This document shows, piece after piece, positions 7,699-17,208 of a stretch of 64,000 nucleotides of DNA. The notes below the pieces were generated by a model. It had not been told where the DNA came from. It ran no database searches and was given only the letters and a program-made list of their open reading frames with translations. Source of the stretch: Clostridia bacterium (GTDB taxonomy: Bacteria > Bacillota > Clostridia > Oscillospirales > CAG-272). Each line of letters begins with the position of its first letter. Position 1 is the stretch's first letter. Both the position numbers and the translations under genes were made by a program. Location of the stretch: NCBI GenBank assembly GCA_017482355.1, contig JAFUNJ010000010.1:124001-188000 (forward strand). The letters are read 5' to 3'.

Positions 7699-8721
7699 AT
7701 GGCAGAAAAAACTGTAAAAACCGACAGTATAGAGCAGACCGCGATGCTTTTCGGCGGTCTTGACTGTAATGCGAAAAGAATAGAGGAGAGCTTCGGTGTA
7801 CGGCTGACGACGCGTGACAGTGAGATCGCGGGCGGAAGCGTAATTGCCGTAACGGGAAGCGACGAGGTTTCGGTCTACAGCGCCGCGGAGGCGCTTAAGT
7901 ATCTTCAGAAGATCGCTTCGCTCAATAACAATATAACCTCGCAGAACGTTGATTACGTTATTTCAATGGTGCGCGACGGTAAAAACGAGGAGCTATCTGG
8001 CTTCGATGGCGACTGTATCTGCATTACGACGCGCGGAAAGCCGATAAAGGCAAAGACCGTCGGTCAGAGCAGATACGTTGACCTTATAAAGAAAAACACA
8101 ATCGTAATGGGAATCGGTCCTGCGGGAACTGGTAAGACGTTTCTCGCGGTCGCTATGGCGGTAAAGGCGCTTCGCGCAAAGCAGGTAAGTAGGATCATCC
8201 TAACCCGACCGGCAGTCGAGGCAGGCGAGAAGCTCGGATATCTGCCGGGTGATCTGCAGAACAAGATAGACCCGTATCTCCGTCCCCTGTATGATGCGCT
8301 CTTTGAAATGCTCGGCTCGGAGAATTATCAGAGAAACGTCGAAAAGGGCGTAATTGAGATAGCACCGCTTGCCTATATGCGAGGCAGAACGCTTGACGAT
8401 TCGTTTATAATTCTCGACGAGGCGCAGAACACGACGCCCGAGCAGATGAAGATGTTTTTGACCCGACTCGGCTCGAATTCAAAGGCGATAGTAACGGGCG
8501 ATATTACGCAGACAGACTTACCGAGAGGAATGAAAAGCGGTCTCGTTGAAGCAATTCACGTTCTCGACGGAATCGACGATATAGCGATCCACCATTTCAC
8601 CGAGCGCGACGTAGTAAGACATCGTCTCGTTCAGCAGATAATTCTCGCATACGAAAAGTACGATAAAGAAAGACAGGAAAAGATGAATGAGCGCCAAAGC
8701 GGACGTTTTTACAAGAAATGA
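7699..8721 (+). CDS. phoH: PhoH-family ATPase
   Basis: 340-residue P-loop ATPase of the PhoH/YlaK family. Walker A is GPAGTGKT at about residues 140-147 and Walker B is FIILDEAQN at about 236-244, followed by TGDITQTDLP, the family's sensor region. The N-terminal ~110 residues form a KH-like domain typical of the PhoH copy next to ybeY. The link to ybeY suggests a role in ribosomal RNA metabolism. The last 35 bases overlap the start of ybeY. Confidence 0.93.
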   Translation: MAEKTVKTDSIEQTAMLFGGLDCNAKRIEESFGVRLTTRDSEIAGGSVIAVTGSDEVSVYSAAEALKYLQKIASLNNNITSQNVDYVISMVRDGKNEELSGFDGDCICITTRGKPIKAKTVGQSRYVDLIKKNTIVMGIGPAGTGKTFLAVAMAVKALRAKQVSRIILTRPAVEAGEKLGYLPGDLQNKIDPYLRPLYDALFEMLGSENYQRNVEKGVIEIAPLAYMRGRTLDDSFIILDEAQNTTPEQMKMFLTRLGSNSKAIVTGDITQTDLPRGMKSGLVEAIHVLDGIDDIAIHHFTERDVVRHRLVQQIILAYEKYDKERQEKMNERQSGRFYKK

Positions 8722-9160
8722 ACAGAAAACTGAGACAGTAACTCCGTCTCTGCGCGCCCTTGTCCGCCGTGCGGTAAAGGCGGCGCTTGAATATGAAAAG
8801 GTTGTCTTTGCCCCTGAGGTCTCGGTCACCTTTACCGATAATGAGGGAATAAGAGAGTTGAATGCCGCTCACAGGAATATAGACCGCGTAACAGACGTGC
8901 TTTCATTTCCGCTTTTCGAAAAGGAAGAGCTTTCGGAGGCAAGCGACGGTGACGCGCTCGGCGATATTGTTATCTCGCTTGAAAAGGCAAGAGAGCAGGC
9001 AAATGAGTACGGACACAGCTTCGAGCGCGAGGTCGCGTTTCTGACGGTACATTCGATGCTTCATCTGCTCGGCTACGATCACGAAATATCGGAAGCAGAC
9101 GAAAAAGATATGTTTTTCCGTCAGGAAGAAATACTTAAAACTATGGGACTATTAAGATAA
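8687..9160 (+). CDS. ybeY: Endoribonuclease YbeY (16S rRNA maturation)
   Basis: Zinc-dependent single-strand endoribonuclease that matures the 3' end of 16S rRNA and takes part in 70S quality control. The metal site HSMLHLLGYDH (His-x3-His-x5-His pattern) is intact near residues 122-132. The conserved RNIDRVTDVLSFPL segment lies upstream and 157 residues is a normal length. The start overlaps phoH by 35 bases; an AGGAAA inside phoH, 7 bases before the ATG, supports it and implies translational coupling. Only 11 bases separate it from era, its known functional partner. Confidence 0.94.
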   Translation: MSAKADVFTRNEQKTETVTPSLRALVRRAVKAALEYEKVVFAPEVSVTFTDNEGIRELNAAHRNIDRVTDVLSFPLFEKEELSEASDGDALGDIVISLEKAREQANEYGHSFEREVAFLTVHSMLHLLGYDHEISEADEKDMFFRQEEILKTMGLLR

Positions 9161-9171
9161 AGGATAAAATT

Positions 9172-10059
9172 ATGAGAACAGGATTTATAGCAATACTCGG
9201 ACGCCCTAACGTCGGAAAATCAACGCTTCTTAACGCTATGCTCGGCGAAAAGATAGCGATAGTATCAAAGAAGCCGCAGACGACGAGAACGAGAATAACG
9301 GGCATACTCACCCGTGGCGAGGATCAGTTCGTTTTCCTCGATACCCCCGGCATGATAAAGAGCAGAAACAAGCTCGGAGATTATATGGTAAAGACGATCT
9401 CGAACACGATAGGTGAGGTCGATGCTTGCCTGTTCGTAGTCGAGGCAGGCGTTGCACCCGGACCGACCGAGAAGAATATTATTGAGAGAATAGGCAAGCG
9501 CGGACTGCCCGCAATTCTCGTCATAAACAAGACCGATAAGGTGAACGGCGAAGCGGTAGGCGATACTATTCTGCAGTATAAGGATCTTTACGACTTCGTT
9601 TCGATCGTTCCGATCTCCGCGCAGAATAATAAGGGCGTTGATACGGTTCTTGCCGAAGCCGAAAACTTCCTTTCCGAGGGCGATTGGTTCTTCGGTGAGG
9701 ACGAGATAACCGATCAGCCCGAAAGACAGATAGCGTCAGAAATAATAAGAGAAAAGCTCCTCCGCACTCTTGACGACGAAATTCCGCACGGAACGGCAGT
9801 CGTTATCGAGGAATTCAAGGAGGAGGGCAAGCTTCTCCGCATAAGAGCCGAAATTTTCTGCGAGCGCGAGGCGCATAAGAGAATAATAATCGGCAAGCAG
9901 GGCGCTCAGCTCAAAAAGATCGGAAGTTATGCAAGAGAGGATCTTGAAGCGTTCTTCGGAACGAAGGTATTCCTTGACCTCTGGGTAAAGGTAAAGACGA
10001 ATTGGCGCGACGACGTAGTCAATCTCGGAAACTTCGGCTTCAACAAGAACGACCTTTAA
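9172..10059 (+). CDS. era: GTPase Era
   Basis: Ribosome-assembly GTPase that binds the 3' end of 16S rRNA through a KH domain. All G motifs are present: GRPNVGKST (G1), DTPG (G3) and NKTD (G4). The type II KH domain carries GKQGAQLKKIG near residues 240-250, and 295 residues is the usual length. Genes for two proteins acting on the 16S rRNA 3' end (YbeY and Era) are adjacent, as in many Firmicutes. recO follows after 1 base. Confidence 0.97.
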   Translation: MRTGFIAILGRPNVGKSTLLNAMLGEKIAIVSKKPQTTRTRITGILTRGEDQFVFLDTPGMIKSRNKLGDYMVKTISNTIGEVDACLFVVEAGVAPGPTEKNIIERIGKRGLPAILVINKTDKVNGEAVGDTILQYKDLYDFVSIVPISAQNNKGVDTVLAEAENFLSEGDWFFGEDEITDQPERQIASEIIREKLLRTLDDEIPHGTAVVIEEFKEEGKLLRIRAEIFCEREAHKRIIIGKQGAQLKKIGSYAREDLEAFFGTKVFLDLWVKVKTNWRDDVVNLGNFGFNKNDL

Positions 10060-10060
10060 T

Positions 10061-10858
10061 ATGAAACAAGAATTAACGAGCTTTCCTGCGCTCGTCATTC
10101 GTGAAAGTGACTACGGCGAAAACGATAAGCTCCTGACGCTCCTCACTGCCGAAAAGGGAAGAATGACGGTGATTTTCAAGGGCGGAAAGAGCTTGAAGAA
10201 CAAGAACAGCGCGTCAAGTCAGCTTCTATGCTACAGCGAATTTACCGTTAAGGAGCGTAATGGATTTTATACACTGTCCGAGGCGGCGCTGATACAGCAG
10301 TTTTTCGAGCTTCGGCACTCACTTGACCGCTTCGCTCTTTCGCAGTATATAGCCGATGTTTGCGGCGAGGTCAGCGTCGAAAACGAAAACGGCGAGGAAA
10401 CACTGTCCCTTGCGCTCAATACGCTCTATATGCTTTGTCGCGGGGATAACGATACCGACTTTATAAAGGCGGTTTTTGAGCTTCGCTGTATGGCGCTGAA
10501 CGGCTTTTGCCCCGACCTTACTGCTTGTCCCTTATGCGAAAAGCAGGAGAGCGATATATTTTATCTTGACGTAATGAACGGCTCGCTTCGCTGCGGAGAC
10601 TGCTTCGGTAGCGATGAGGATATAGAGCTTCGCAAAAGCGAGGGACAGGCGCTGATGATAATTCCGCTATCGCGCTCAGTCCTTGCCGCGATGCGATACG
10701 TTATCGGCTCGCCGAGCAAGAGAATATTCTCATTCAAGCTTGAAGTGGGCGAGCTTGAACCTTTTTGCCACGTCTGCGAAAGGTATCTGACGAACCATCT
10801 TGAACGCGGATTCAAGACACTCGATTTTTACAAGAACATAAAGAAACTGGATATATAA
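10061..10858 (+). CDS. recO: DNA repair protein RecO
   Basis: 265-residue recombination mediator that helps load RecA at SSB-coated gaps. An N-terminal OB fold (LVIRESDYGENDKLLTLLT) is followed by a helical domain with a zinc module, CPLCEK ... LRCGDC. It sits immediately after era (1-base gap), the standard Firmicutes position. Start ATG follows directly on the era stop. Confidence 0.92.
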   Translation: MKQELTSFPALVIRESDYGENDKLLTLLTAEKGRMTVIFKGGKSLKNKNSASSQLLCYSEFTVKERNGFYTLSEAALIQQFFELRHSLDRFALSQYIADVCGEVSVENENGEETLSLALNTLYMLCRGDNDTDFIKAVFELRCMALNGFCPDLTACPLCEKQESDIFYLDVMNGSLRCGDCFGSDEDIELRKSEGQALMIIPLSRSVLAAMRYVIGSPSKRIFSFKLEVGELEPFCHVCERYLTNHLERGFKTLDFYKNIKKLDI

Positions 10859-10868
10859 GGATAAAACG

Positions 10869-13268
10869 ATGTCAAACTTTTCAAAGGCAATAAAGACCCT
10901 TGAATTTGATAAGATACTGTCAATGCTCGTGGATTGCTCGCCGACAGACGGCTCACGGGCGCTCTCTGTGCGCCTGACGCCTGACAGTGACGCTTATATG
11001 ATAAGAAAGCGCCTTTCTATGACGACGGACGCAAAGCAGATGATCGCCGCAAAGGGCTTCCCGTCGTTTGGTGCTATACGTGACGTTACCGACGCGATAG
11101 AAAGAGCCGAAAAGGGCGGAACGATGAGCACGAAGGATCTGCTTGATACCGCCGCGCTTATGGCGTCGGGTAGACACCTTTACGATTATTACTTCGGCGA
11201 CCGAAACGATATAAACGCATATCCGTCCTTAAACGAGCATTTTGCGCGTCTTATGACCGACAGAATGCTTGAAAACAGGATAACGAAGACCGTTATCGCA
11301 GAGGATATGATAGCCGATGAGGCGTCGCCCGAGCTTTCCGATATAAGAAGAAAGATAAGATCGGAAAATAACAGGATCAAGGAAAGCTTAAATAAATACG
11401 TAAGCGGTGCTTACGGAAAATACCTTCAGGAAAACATAGTAACACAGCGTAACGGCAGATACGTCGTTCCCGTCAAGGCGGAGTATAAGAATGAGATCAA
11501 GGGTCTCGTTCACGACACCTCGGCGTCGGGAGCAACGCTCTTTATAGAGCCGCTTTCTGTCGTTGACGCGAATAACGAGCTTCGCGCGCTCGAAAGCCGC
11601 GAAAAGCACGAGATCGAGAGAATACTCTCGGAGCTTTCGGCAATGTGTGCTGGGCAAAGCTCGGTCATTATCGGCAATTATCACGCGCTCACGGAGCTTG
11701 GCTTCATCTTTGCTAAGGGCGAGCTTTCATACAGAATGAACGCCACCGAGCCGAAGATCGTTGACGGTAGCTCGCGCCTTACCTACAAAAAGGCAAGACA
11801 CCCGCTTATAGACAAAAAGAAGGTCGTTCCGATTTCGGTAGAGCTCGGATACGATTACGATACGATGGTCATTACAGGTCCGAATACGGGCGGTAAGACC
11901 GTCTGTATGAAGACGGTAGGTCTGCTTACATTGATGGCACACGCGGGACTTCATATCCCCTGTGAGGACGGAGCGGAGCTTTCTGTTTTTGATTCCGTTC
12001 TTGCCGATATAGGCGACGAGCAGAGCATTGAGCAGTCGCTTTCGACCTTCTCGTCACACATGGTAAATATCGTCGATATAATGGACAGCGTGACCGATAG
12101 GTCGCTCGTTCTTCTCGACGAGCTTGGCGCAGGAACCGACCCGACCGAGGGCGCAGCACTCGCTATGGCTATAATCGGAAAGGTGCGCTCCTTTGGTGCA
12201 CTCTGCTGTGCAACAACTCACTATGCCGAAATCAAGGCATACGCGCTTGAAACAGAGGGCGTGACTAACGCGTCATGTGAGTTCGATATCGAAACTCTGC
12301 GCCCGACCTATCGGCTTATAATCGGTACGCCCGGTAAATCGAACGCGTTTGCGATCTCGCGCAAGCTCGGTATTTCCGAGGACATTATATCTGCGGCTGA
12401 GGCGAAGATCTCGACCGACGATAAGCGCTTTGAAAAGGTCATAGAGGAGCTTGAGGCACGCCGCATCGAGGCGGAGCGCGAGCGGGACGCGGCACTGCGC
12501 GAGCGCAGAGAGTTCGAAAAATACCGCGACGAGCAGGAAAAGGCGATGAAGGTGCGCTTGGAAGCGTCCGAGCGGCAGCTTGAAAAGAATATCGAAAAGG
12601 CGGAGCAGATAATCACGAGCGCGAAGATAACGAGCGAATACGTTATGGACGAGCTTGAGAAGATCAAGCGCCAGAAGGATAAGGAAAGCTTTGGCGCAAA
12701 GCTCGAGGCAGGCAGACGCGATATAAGGAAGAGCTTGCGTGATGCGTCGGACAATGTCAATCCCGTTCAGGATGGCGGAAACGAGGACTACGAGCTTCCG
12801 AGACCTCTTAAAAAGGGTGACACGGTGCAGATCGTCAACCTCGGTCAGGAGGGAATGCTGACAGCCGATCCCGATAAAAACGGTAACGTGACCGTTCAGG
12901 CGGGCTTTATGAACATCAGAAGCAATATAAAGAACCTGCGGCTTATCGAGGAAGCCGTACAGGTCACGACCGCCGATAAAAAGCGTATCGCTGCGTCGAA
13001 GTACCAGGCAACGCTCAATAAGACCTTCACCTCGTCACTTGATCTGCGCGGTCAGTATGGTGACGACGCATGGTTTATGACCGATAAGTACCTCGATGAA
13101 GCGGTTATGGCGAATATTAAGAGCGTAACGCTCATTCACGGTAAAGGTACGGGCGCACTCCGCGACGCGCTCAAACGCCACCTAAAAAACGATCCCCGAG
13201 TAAAAAGCTTCCGTGCCGGCATCTACGGCGAAGGCGACGGCGGAGTTACCGTTGTTGAATTGAAATGA
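10869..13268 (+). CDS. mutS2: Endonuclease MutS2 (ribosome rescue / recombination factor)
   Basis: 799-residue MutS2. Core and clamp domains come first; Walker A TGPNTGGKT lies near residue 340 and Walker B LVLLDELGAGTDPTEG near 412. A long charged coiled coil (about 515-630) follows, then a KOW-like stretch, and a C-terminal Smr nuclease domain with LDLRG and HGKGTGALRDAL. It lacks the mismatch-recognition domain of MutS1. In Bacillus, MutS2 acts on collided ribosomes; in other species it suppresses recombination. Normal length, ten bases after recO, end of the operon. Confidence 0.95.
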   Translation: MSNFSKAIKTLEFDKILSMLVDCSPTDGSRALSVRLTPDSDAYMIRKRLSMTTDAKQMIAAKGFPSFGAIRDVTDAIERAEKGGTMSTKDLLDTAALMASGRHLYDYYFGDRNDINAYPSLNEHFARLMTDRMLENRITKTVIAEDMIADEASPELSDIRRKIRSENNRIKESLNKYVSGAYGKYLQENIVTQRNGRYVVPVKAEYKNEIKGLVHDTSASGATLFIEPLSVVDANNELRALESREKHEIERILSELSAMCAGQSSVIIGNYHALTELGFIFAKGELSYRMNATEPKIVDGSSRLTYKKARHPLIDKKKVVPISVELGYDYDTMVITGPNTGGKTVCMKTVGLLTLMAHAGLHIPCEDGAELSVFDSVLADIGDEQSIEQSLSTFSSHMVNIVDIMDSVTDRSLVLLDELGAGTDPTEGAALAMAIIGKVRSFGALCCATTHYAEIKAYALETEGVTNASCEFDIETLRPTYRLIIGTPGKSNAFAISRKLGISEDIISAAEAKISTDDKRFEKVIEELEARRIEAERERDAALRERREFEKYRDEQEKAMKVRLEASERQLEKNIEKAEQIITSAKITSEYVMDELEKIKRQKDKESFGAKLEAGRRDIRKSLRDASDNVNPVQDGGNEDYELPRPLKKGDTVQIVNLGQEGMLTADPDKNGNVTVQAGFMNIRSNIKNLRLIEEAVQVTTADKKRIAASKYQATLNKTFTSSLDLRGQYGDDAWFMTDKYLDEAVMANIKSVTLIHGKGTGALRDALKRHLKNDPRVKSFRAGIYGEGDGGVTVVELK

Positions 13269-13271
13269 GTA

Positions 13272-13303
13272 AAAAGCACGGTGCGTTTTGCACCGTGCTT
13301 TTT
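13272..13303. terminator. Bidirectional intrinsic terminator
   Basis: A 13-bp stem (AAAAGCACGGTGC / GCACCGTGCTTTT) lies between convergent mutS2 and ftsK/spoIIIE. Confidence 0.88.
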
Positions 13304-13306
13304 CCT

Positions 13307-15931
13307 TTACTGAAGCTCCTCGCTTCTGTTTATTACCATTTCCATATACTGCTCACGGGTGATGAGTACGCGGCGCGGCTTTTGTCCTTCGGGGGGTGAA
13401 ACGTAGCCGCGTTTTTCCATCTCGTCGATTAGCTTTGCGGCTCTTCCGTAGCCGAGAGAAAGGCGTCTCTGAATAAGAGATGTCGAGATCTTGTCGCTCT
13501 CAAGCGCAAGCTCGATAGCGGCGCGGAGCATCGGGTCTCCGCCCTCGGAGGAGGTATCGTCGGGAGCACCGAAGCCGCCCGAAGAACCACCCTTCTTGCC
13601 GCTTCCGCAGGAAGCCGCGGCACGGTCTATGCTTGCGATGATATCGGAATTGTATTCGGAAACGTCTCCGTTTTCCTCCTTAATGAAGGATACGACGCTT
13701 TCGACCTCGCCTTCACTGACGAACGCGCCCTGAACTCGTCTCGGCTTGGGTGCGCCTACGGGAGCGTAGAGCATATCGCCTCGTCCGATAAGCTTTTCGG
13801 CACCTGCCATATCGAGAATGACTCTCGAGTCCGTCTGCGAAGCAACAGTGCAGGCGATACGCGAGGGAACGTTTGCCTTGATAAGACCCGTGATGACATC
13901 AACGGAGGGACGCTGTGTACCGATTATGATGTGCATGCCTGCGGCTCTTGCCTTCTGTGCAAGACGGCAGATAGACGCTTCAACGTCGTCGGGTGCGGTC
14001 ATCATAAGGTCGGCAAGCTCGTCTATGATGATTACTATCTGGGGGAGGAATTCCTTTTCCGGATCGTCCTTGGTTACGATATTGTAGTTCTTAACGTCAC
14101 GGACGCCGACCTCCTCGATAAGCTCGAAGCGGCGTTCCATTTCAGTAACTGCCCACTGAAGCGTTCCTGCCGCTTTTTTCGGATCGGAAACGACGGGAAC
14201 GAGAAGATGCGGAAGCCCATTGTAGATATTAAGCTCGACCTTCTTCGGGTCAATAAGAATCAGCTTTATTTCATCGGGCGTGCCCTTATAGAGCAGAGAA
14301 GTGATGATACTGTTGATACATACCGACTTACCCATACCGGTTGCACCTGCGATAAGCAGGTGAGGCATTTTGGCTATGTCTAAGAATACCGGCTCGCCCG
14401 CAACGTCAATGCCGAGACAAACGTTCAGCTTGCTCGTTGCCTTGGCGAAGGTTTCGGTTTCAATAAGCTCGCGCAGGTATACTGTCGAGACAGTCTTGTT
14501 CGGCACCTCAATACCGACGGCCGCCTTACCGGGAATCGGTGCTTCGACACGCACGCCCGTCGTTGCAAGATTAAGTGCGATATCATCAACGAGATTCGCT
14601 ATCTGACGGACGCGTACGCCCTCCTCGGGAGCAAGCTCGTAGCGGGTTATAGCAGGACCGCGCGAGACGTTGACAATCCTCGTTCTTACCTTAAAGCTCT
14701 TTAGAGTTTCGACAAGACGCGTAGCGTTCGTCTGAAGCTCGTCGCGAATATTCTCGTTTTTCGGAGTTTTGTCAACCTTTAACAGCGCTATCGGTGGGAA
14801 CTGATATTCCTTTTTTGGGGTGGGTTCTTCTTCAACGGGAGTTCTCGTTATTTCGATAGAAGTGTCGGAATTTTCAAGAGATTTTTCGAGATTCTTTCTT
14901 TCGTGCTCGTCGGCAAAGCGGTTAATGACGTCCATGTTCGCGCCGTCGCCGAATATGCCCTGAAGATCTGCTTTATCGCCTCCGTTTTCAAAATCGGGAA
15001 CTGATTTCTTTACCACTCTGGAAGGAGCGACGGTCTCTGTTTTGGCTGTCGCATCTGACGACTGCTCGTCCTCTTCTTCGTAGGTAGCGTAGAGGTCCTC
15101 GCGAACTGGTGTGGATTCACCTTCATTTTCGGGAAGACGCTTGCCGCTTTCCTTTTTGCCTGTGCCGTCGATGTCAACGTCCGGCTCGAAGTGATGGCGG
15201 TCATAAGGGTCGGGCTTGACCGTTGCGTAGTTATTTTCATCTTCTTTGGCGATAACGGTTGGCTTGTTCTTTGGCTTGAAGGTCGTGACTCTTTCTTCGT
15301 CTTCTTTTTCAAGGTTCTTTCTTTTGCTCTTTTCCCTTGACTCGTGAATGAAATATCTTATGTACAAATAGATCGAATATGGCGTAAGACCGAACATAAG
15401 AAGCCCGAAGATCAGCACGGCAGACAGACCTATAATGTGAACGCCGACAGGACCTGTCAGCTTGTATATACATACACCGAGCAGACCGCCGAGCGCACCG
15501 CATCCCTGACGGTCAAGACCTTGAGCGAAAAGGGTGACGGGGTTGAACGTCATGCTTCCGTTGCTCCATATATGAATGAGCGAGGAAAGAAAGACGAAGA
15601 ATATCGACTGCCATACTGCAAATTTTACAAGCGCGCCTACGCCCTTGCGCAGCTGCTTGCGCCAAAACAGCGCAAGAACAAAGCTGAGAAACGGCAGTAC
15701 AAGCGAAGCACCGCCGAAGAGTCCGTTGAAGAACCAACGCAGTCCAACGCCCATAAATCCTGTAAGCTTAACTGCAACGAAGCAGAAAAGAAGGAATAAC
15801 GAAAGTGCGCCGATTATGTACGGTAGTATCTGATGTATCGGGCGGTCGACGTGATCGACAGCGTCGTTGTTGGGTCTTTTCGGCTTTTCAATATTCTTTT
15901 TTTGTGTCTGATTTTTTCTTTTTTCGGGCAT
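13307..15931 (-). CDS. ftsK: DNA translocase FtsK/SpoIIIE
   Basis: 874-residue septal DNA pump that clears the chromosome from the division or sporulation septum. The N-terminal region holds four hydrophobic segments (about residues 35-200). A charged linker rich in Glu/Lys follows, then the RecA-like motor with GATGMGKSVCINSI near residue 532 and VIIIDELADLMM, and a C-terminal winged-helix gamma domain (STSLIQRRLSLGYGRAAKLID) that reads KOPS/SRS polarity sequences. Only one copy is visible; in a spore former it may serve as SpoIIIE. The gene ends 4 bases after the shared terminator. Confidence 0.95.
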   Translation of the reverse strand: MPEKRKNQTQKKNIEKPKRPNNDAVDHVDRPIHQILPYIIGALSLFLLFCFVAVKLTGFMGVGLRWFFNGLFGGASLVLPFLSFVLALFWRKQLRKGVGALVKFAVWQSIFFVFLSSLIHIWSNGSMTFNPVTLFAQGLDRQGCGALGGLLGVCIYKLTGPVGVHIIGLSAVLIFGLLMFGLTPYSIYLYIRYFIHESREKSKRKNLEKEDEERVTTFKPKNKPTVIAKEDENNYATVKPDPYDRHHFEPDVDIDGTGKKESGKRLPENEGESTPVREDLYATYEEEDEQSSDATAKTETVAPSRVVKKSVPDFENGGDKADLQGIFGDGANMDVINRFADEHERKNLEKSLENSDTSIEITRTPVEEEPTPKKEYQFPPIALLKVDKTPKNENIRDELQTNATRLVETLKSFKVRTRIVNVSRGPAITRYELAPEEGVRVRQIANLVDDIALNLATTGVRVEAPIPGKAAVGIEVPNKTVSTVYLRELIETETFAKATSKLNVCLGIDVAGEPVFLDIAKMPHLLIAGATGMGKSVCINSIITSLLYKGTPDEIKLILIDPKKVELNIYNGLPHLLVPVVSDPKKAAGTLQWAVTEMERRFELIEEVGVRDVKNYNIVTKDDPEKEFLPQIVIIIDELADLMMTAPDDVEASICRLAQKARAAGMHIIIGTQRPSVDVITGLIKANVPSRIACTVASQTDSRVILDMAGAEKLIGRGDMLYAPVGAPKPRRVQGAFVSEGEVESVVSFIKEENGDVSEYNSDIIASIDRAAASCGSGKKGGSSGGFGAPDDTSSEGGDPMLRAAIELALESDKISTSLIQRRLSLGYGRAAKLIDEMEKRGYVSPPEGQKPRRVLITREQYMEMVINRSEELQ

Positions 15932-15943
15932 TTTTACACATCC

Positions 15944-16762
15944 TTATTTGAAGAATAAAACGGTAATTCCAACTGCGATGCAGTAGATTGAAAACAATTT
16001 GAAGCTTGACTTTTTGGTCAAAGCTTGAATGAGCTTCATTGACAGTATGCCGACAACGGCTGCAAAAGCCATACCGATAGCGTAAGGGAGAATGTCGCTC
16101 TTCGGCACAGGCGTACGCAGTACGTCACCGAGCTTAAATATATTCGCGCCGATAACGGCGGGGATAGACATAAGAAATGAAAACTTAACGGCAAAATGCG
16201 GGTCAAAGCGAGAAAGACGACCTGCACTGATGGTAGAGCCCGAGCGCGAAAGCCCCGGGAAGACCGCGGCAAGCTGACACAGTCCTACAAAAAGCGCATT
16301 TTTCGGCTTGACAGAAGATATATCCTTGCTTCCTTTCGGGATCAGGTCGCTCAAAAACAGAATGATTCCGTTTAATATGAGCAGAAGTGCCACAGCGCCA
16401 ATACCGATGTTTTCTACCTTATCACCGAAAAACGGAACAAGCAGTAGCGGTACAGATGCGACAAAGAGTAAAACAATGAGCCGTTCGTCACCGTCACAGT
16501 CGCGATATCGGAGCTTTCCCCTTATCAGCTTTCCAATAACTCTAACCAAAGCAGGGAACAGAGGCAGAATGTCTTTTATATAAAAAACTGTTACCGACAG
16601 TAGCGTAGCAAGGTGCAAAAGAATATCAAAGGTAAAATAATCGGCTTCGATATTTCCGCCTAAAAAATGCTGTGCAATAATAAGATGTGCCGAGCTTGAG
16701 ATCGGCAAAAATTCCGACGCTCCCTGTATTATACCGTAGATAATGGCAGACAATATGCTCAA
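15944..16762 (-). CDS. uppP: Undecaprenyl-diphosphatase UppP/BacA
   Basis: Integral membrane phosphatase that recycles undecaprenyl pyrophosphate for cell-wall synthesis; it can also give bacitracin resistance. Both signatures are present: EFLPISSSAHL and PGLSRSGSTISAGRL, containing the catalytic Glu, Ser and Arg. I chose the TTG at 16762 because GGAGG lies about 8 bases ahead of it. An in-frame upstream TTG at 16777 overlaps that ribosome binding site. Length of 272 residues is normal. ftsK/spoIIIE follows after 12 bases, probably in the same transcript. Confidence 0.94.
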   Translation of the reverse strand: MSILSAIIYGIIQGASEFLPISSSAHLIIAQHFLGGNIEADYFTFDILLHLATLLSVTVFYIKDILPLFPALVRVIGKLIRGKLRYRDCDGDERLIVLLFVASVPLLLVPFFGDKVENIGIGAVALLLILNGIILFLSDLIPKGSKDISSVKPKNALFVGLCQLAAVFPGLSRSGSTISAGRLSRFDPHFAVKFSFLMSIPAVIGANIFKLGDVLRTPVPKSDILPYAIGMAFAAVVGILSMKLIQALTKKSSFKLFSIYCIAVGITVLFFK

Positions 16763-16795
16763 GGATGTTTCCTCCAAAATCAGTCTACCATATAT

Positions 16796-16824
16796 ATAAT
16801 AACAGATTTTTTCTAAAATGACAA
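16796..16824 (-). promoter_or_regulatory. Promoter of uppP
   Basis: On the minus strand, TTGTCA (16819-16824), 17 bases, TATTAT (16796-16801). Confidence 0.55.
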
Positions 16825-16851
16825 GTATAGAATAAAAAAGGGGATAAAAAG

Positions 16852-17208
16852 GTGAAAATTATACTCAAATATTTAGCAGTCGGAGCGATATCGGGATTTG
16901 TGAGCGGATTTTTTGGCGCAGGCGGCGGAGTAGTTCTTATCTTTGCGCTTTCTCTTCTGATAAAAAACGGTCAGAAGAGGATATTTGCGCAGACCGCACT
17001 TATAACAGCATCGTTTGCGCTCGTCTCGGCGGTCATATATCAGTTAAAGGGGAATCTACCCTTTGAAAGTGCGCTCCATTACGTTTTGCCTGCCGCGCTC
17101 GGTGGCGCACTTGGTGCGTTTCTGCTCGCAAAATTAAAGCTGAAGCTCGTCAAGCGCGTTTTTGCACTGACGGTAATACTCGGCGGACTTATTATGATAT
17201 TCCGTTAA
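16852..17208 (+). CDS. Half-size TauE/SafE-family membrane permease
   Basis: 118-residue membrane protein resembling one half of a TauE/SafE (formerly DUF81) sulfite/sulfonate or small-anion exporter. The family motif GFVSGFFGAGGGVVLIF lies in the first helix pair, followed by three more hydrophobic segments. Full-length members have two such halves, so this one should dimerise or pair with a second half gene, which is often adjacent in Clostridia but is missing here. GTG start supported by AAGGGG 7 bases upstream. Its last 4 bases overlap the convergent ATPase gene, with no terminator between them. Confidence 0.78.
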   Translation: MKIILKYLAVGAISGFVSGFFGAGGGVVLIFALSLLIKNGQKRIFAQTALITASFALVSAVIYQLKGNLPFESALHYVLPAALGGALGAFLLAKLKLKLVKRVFALTVILGGLIMIFR

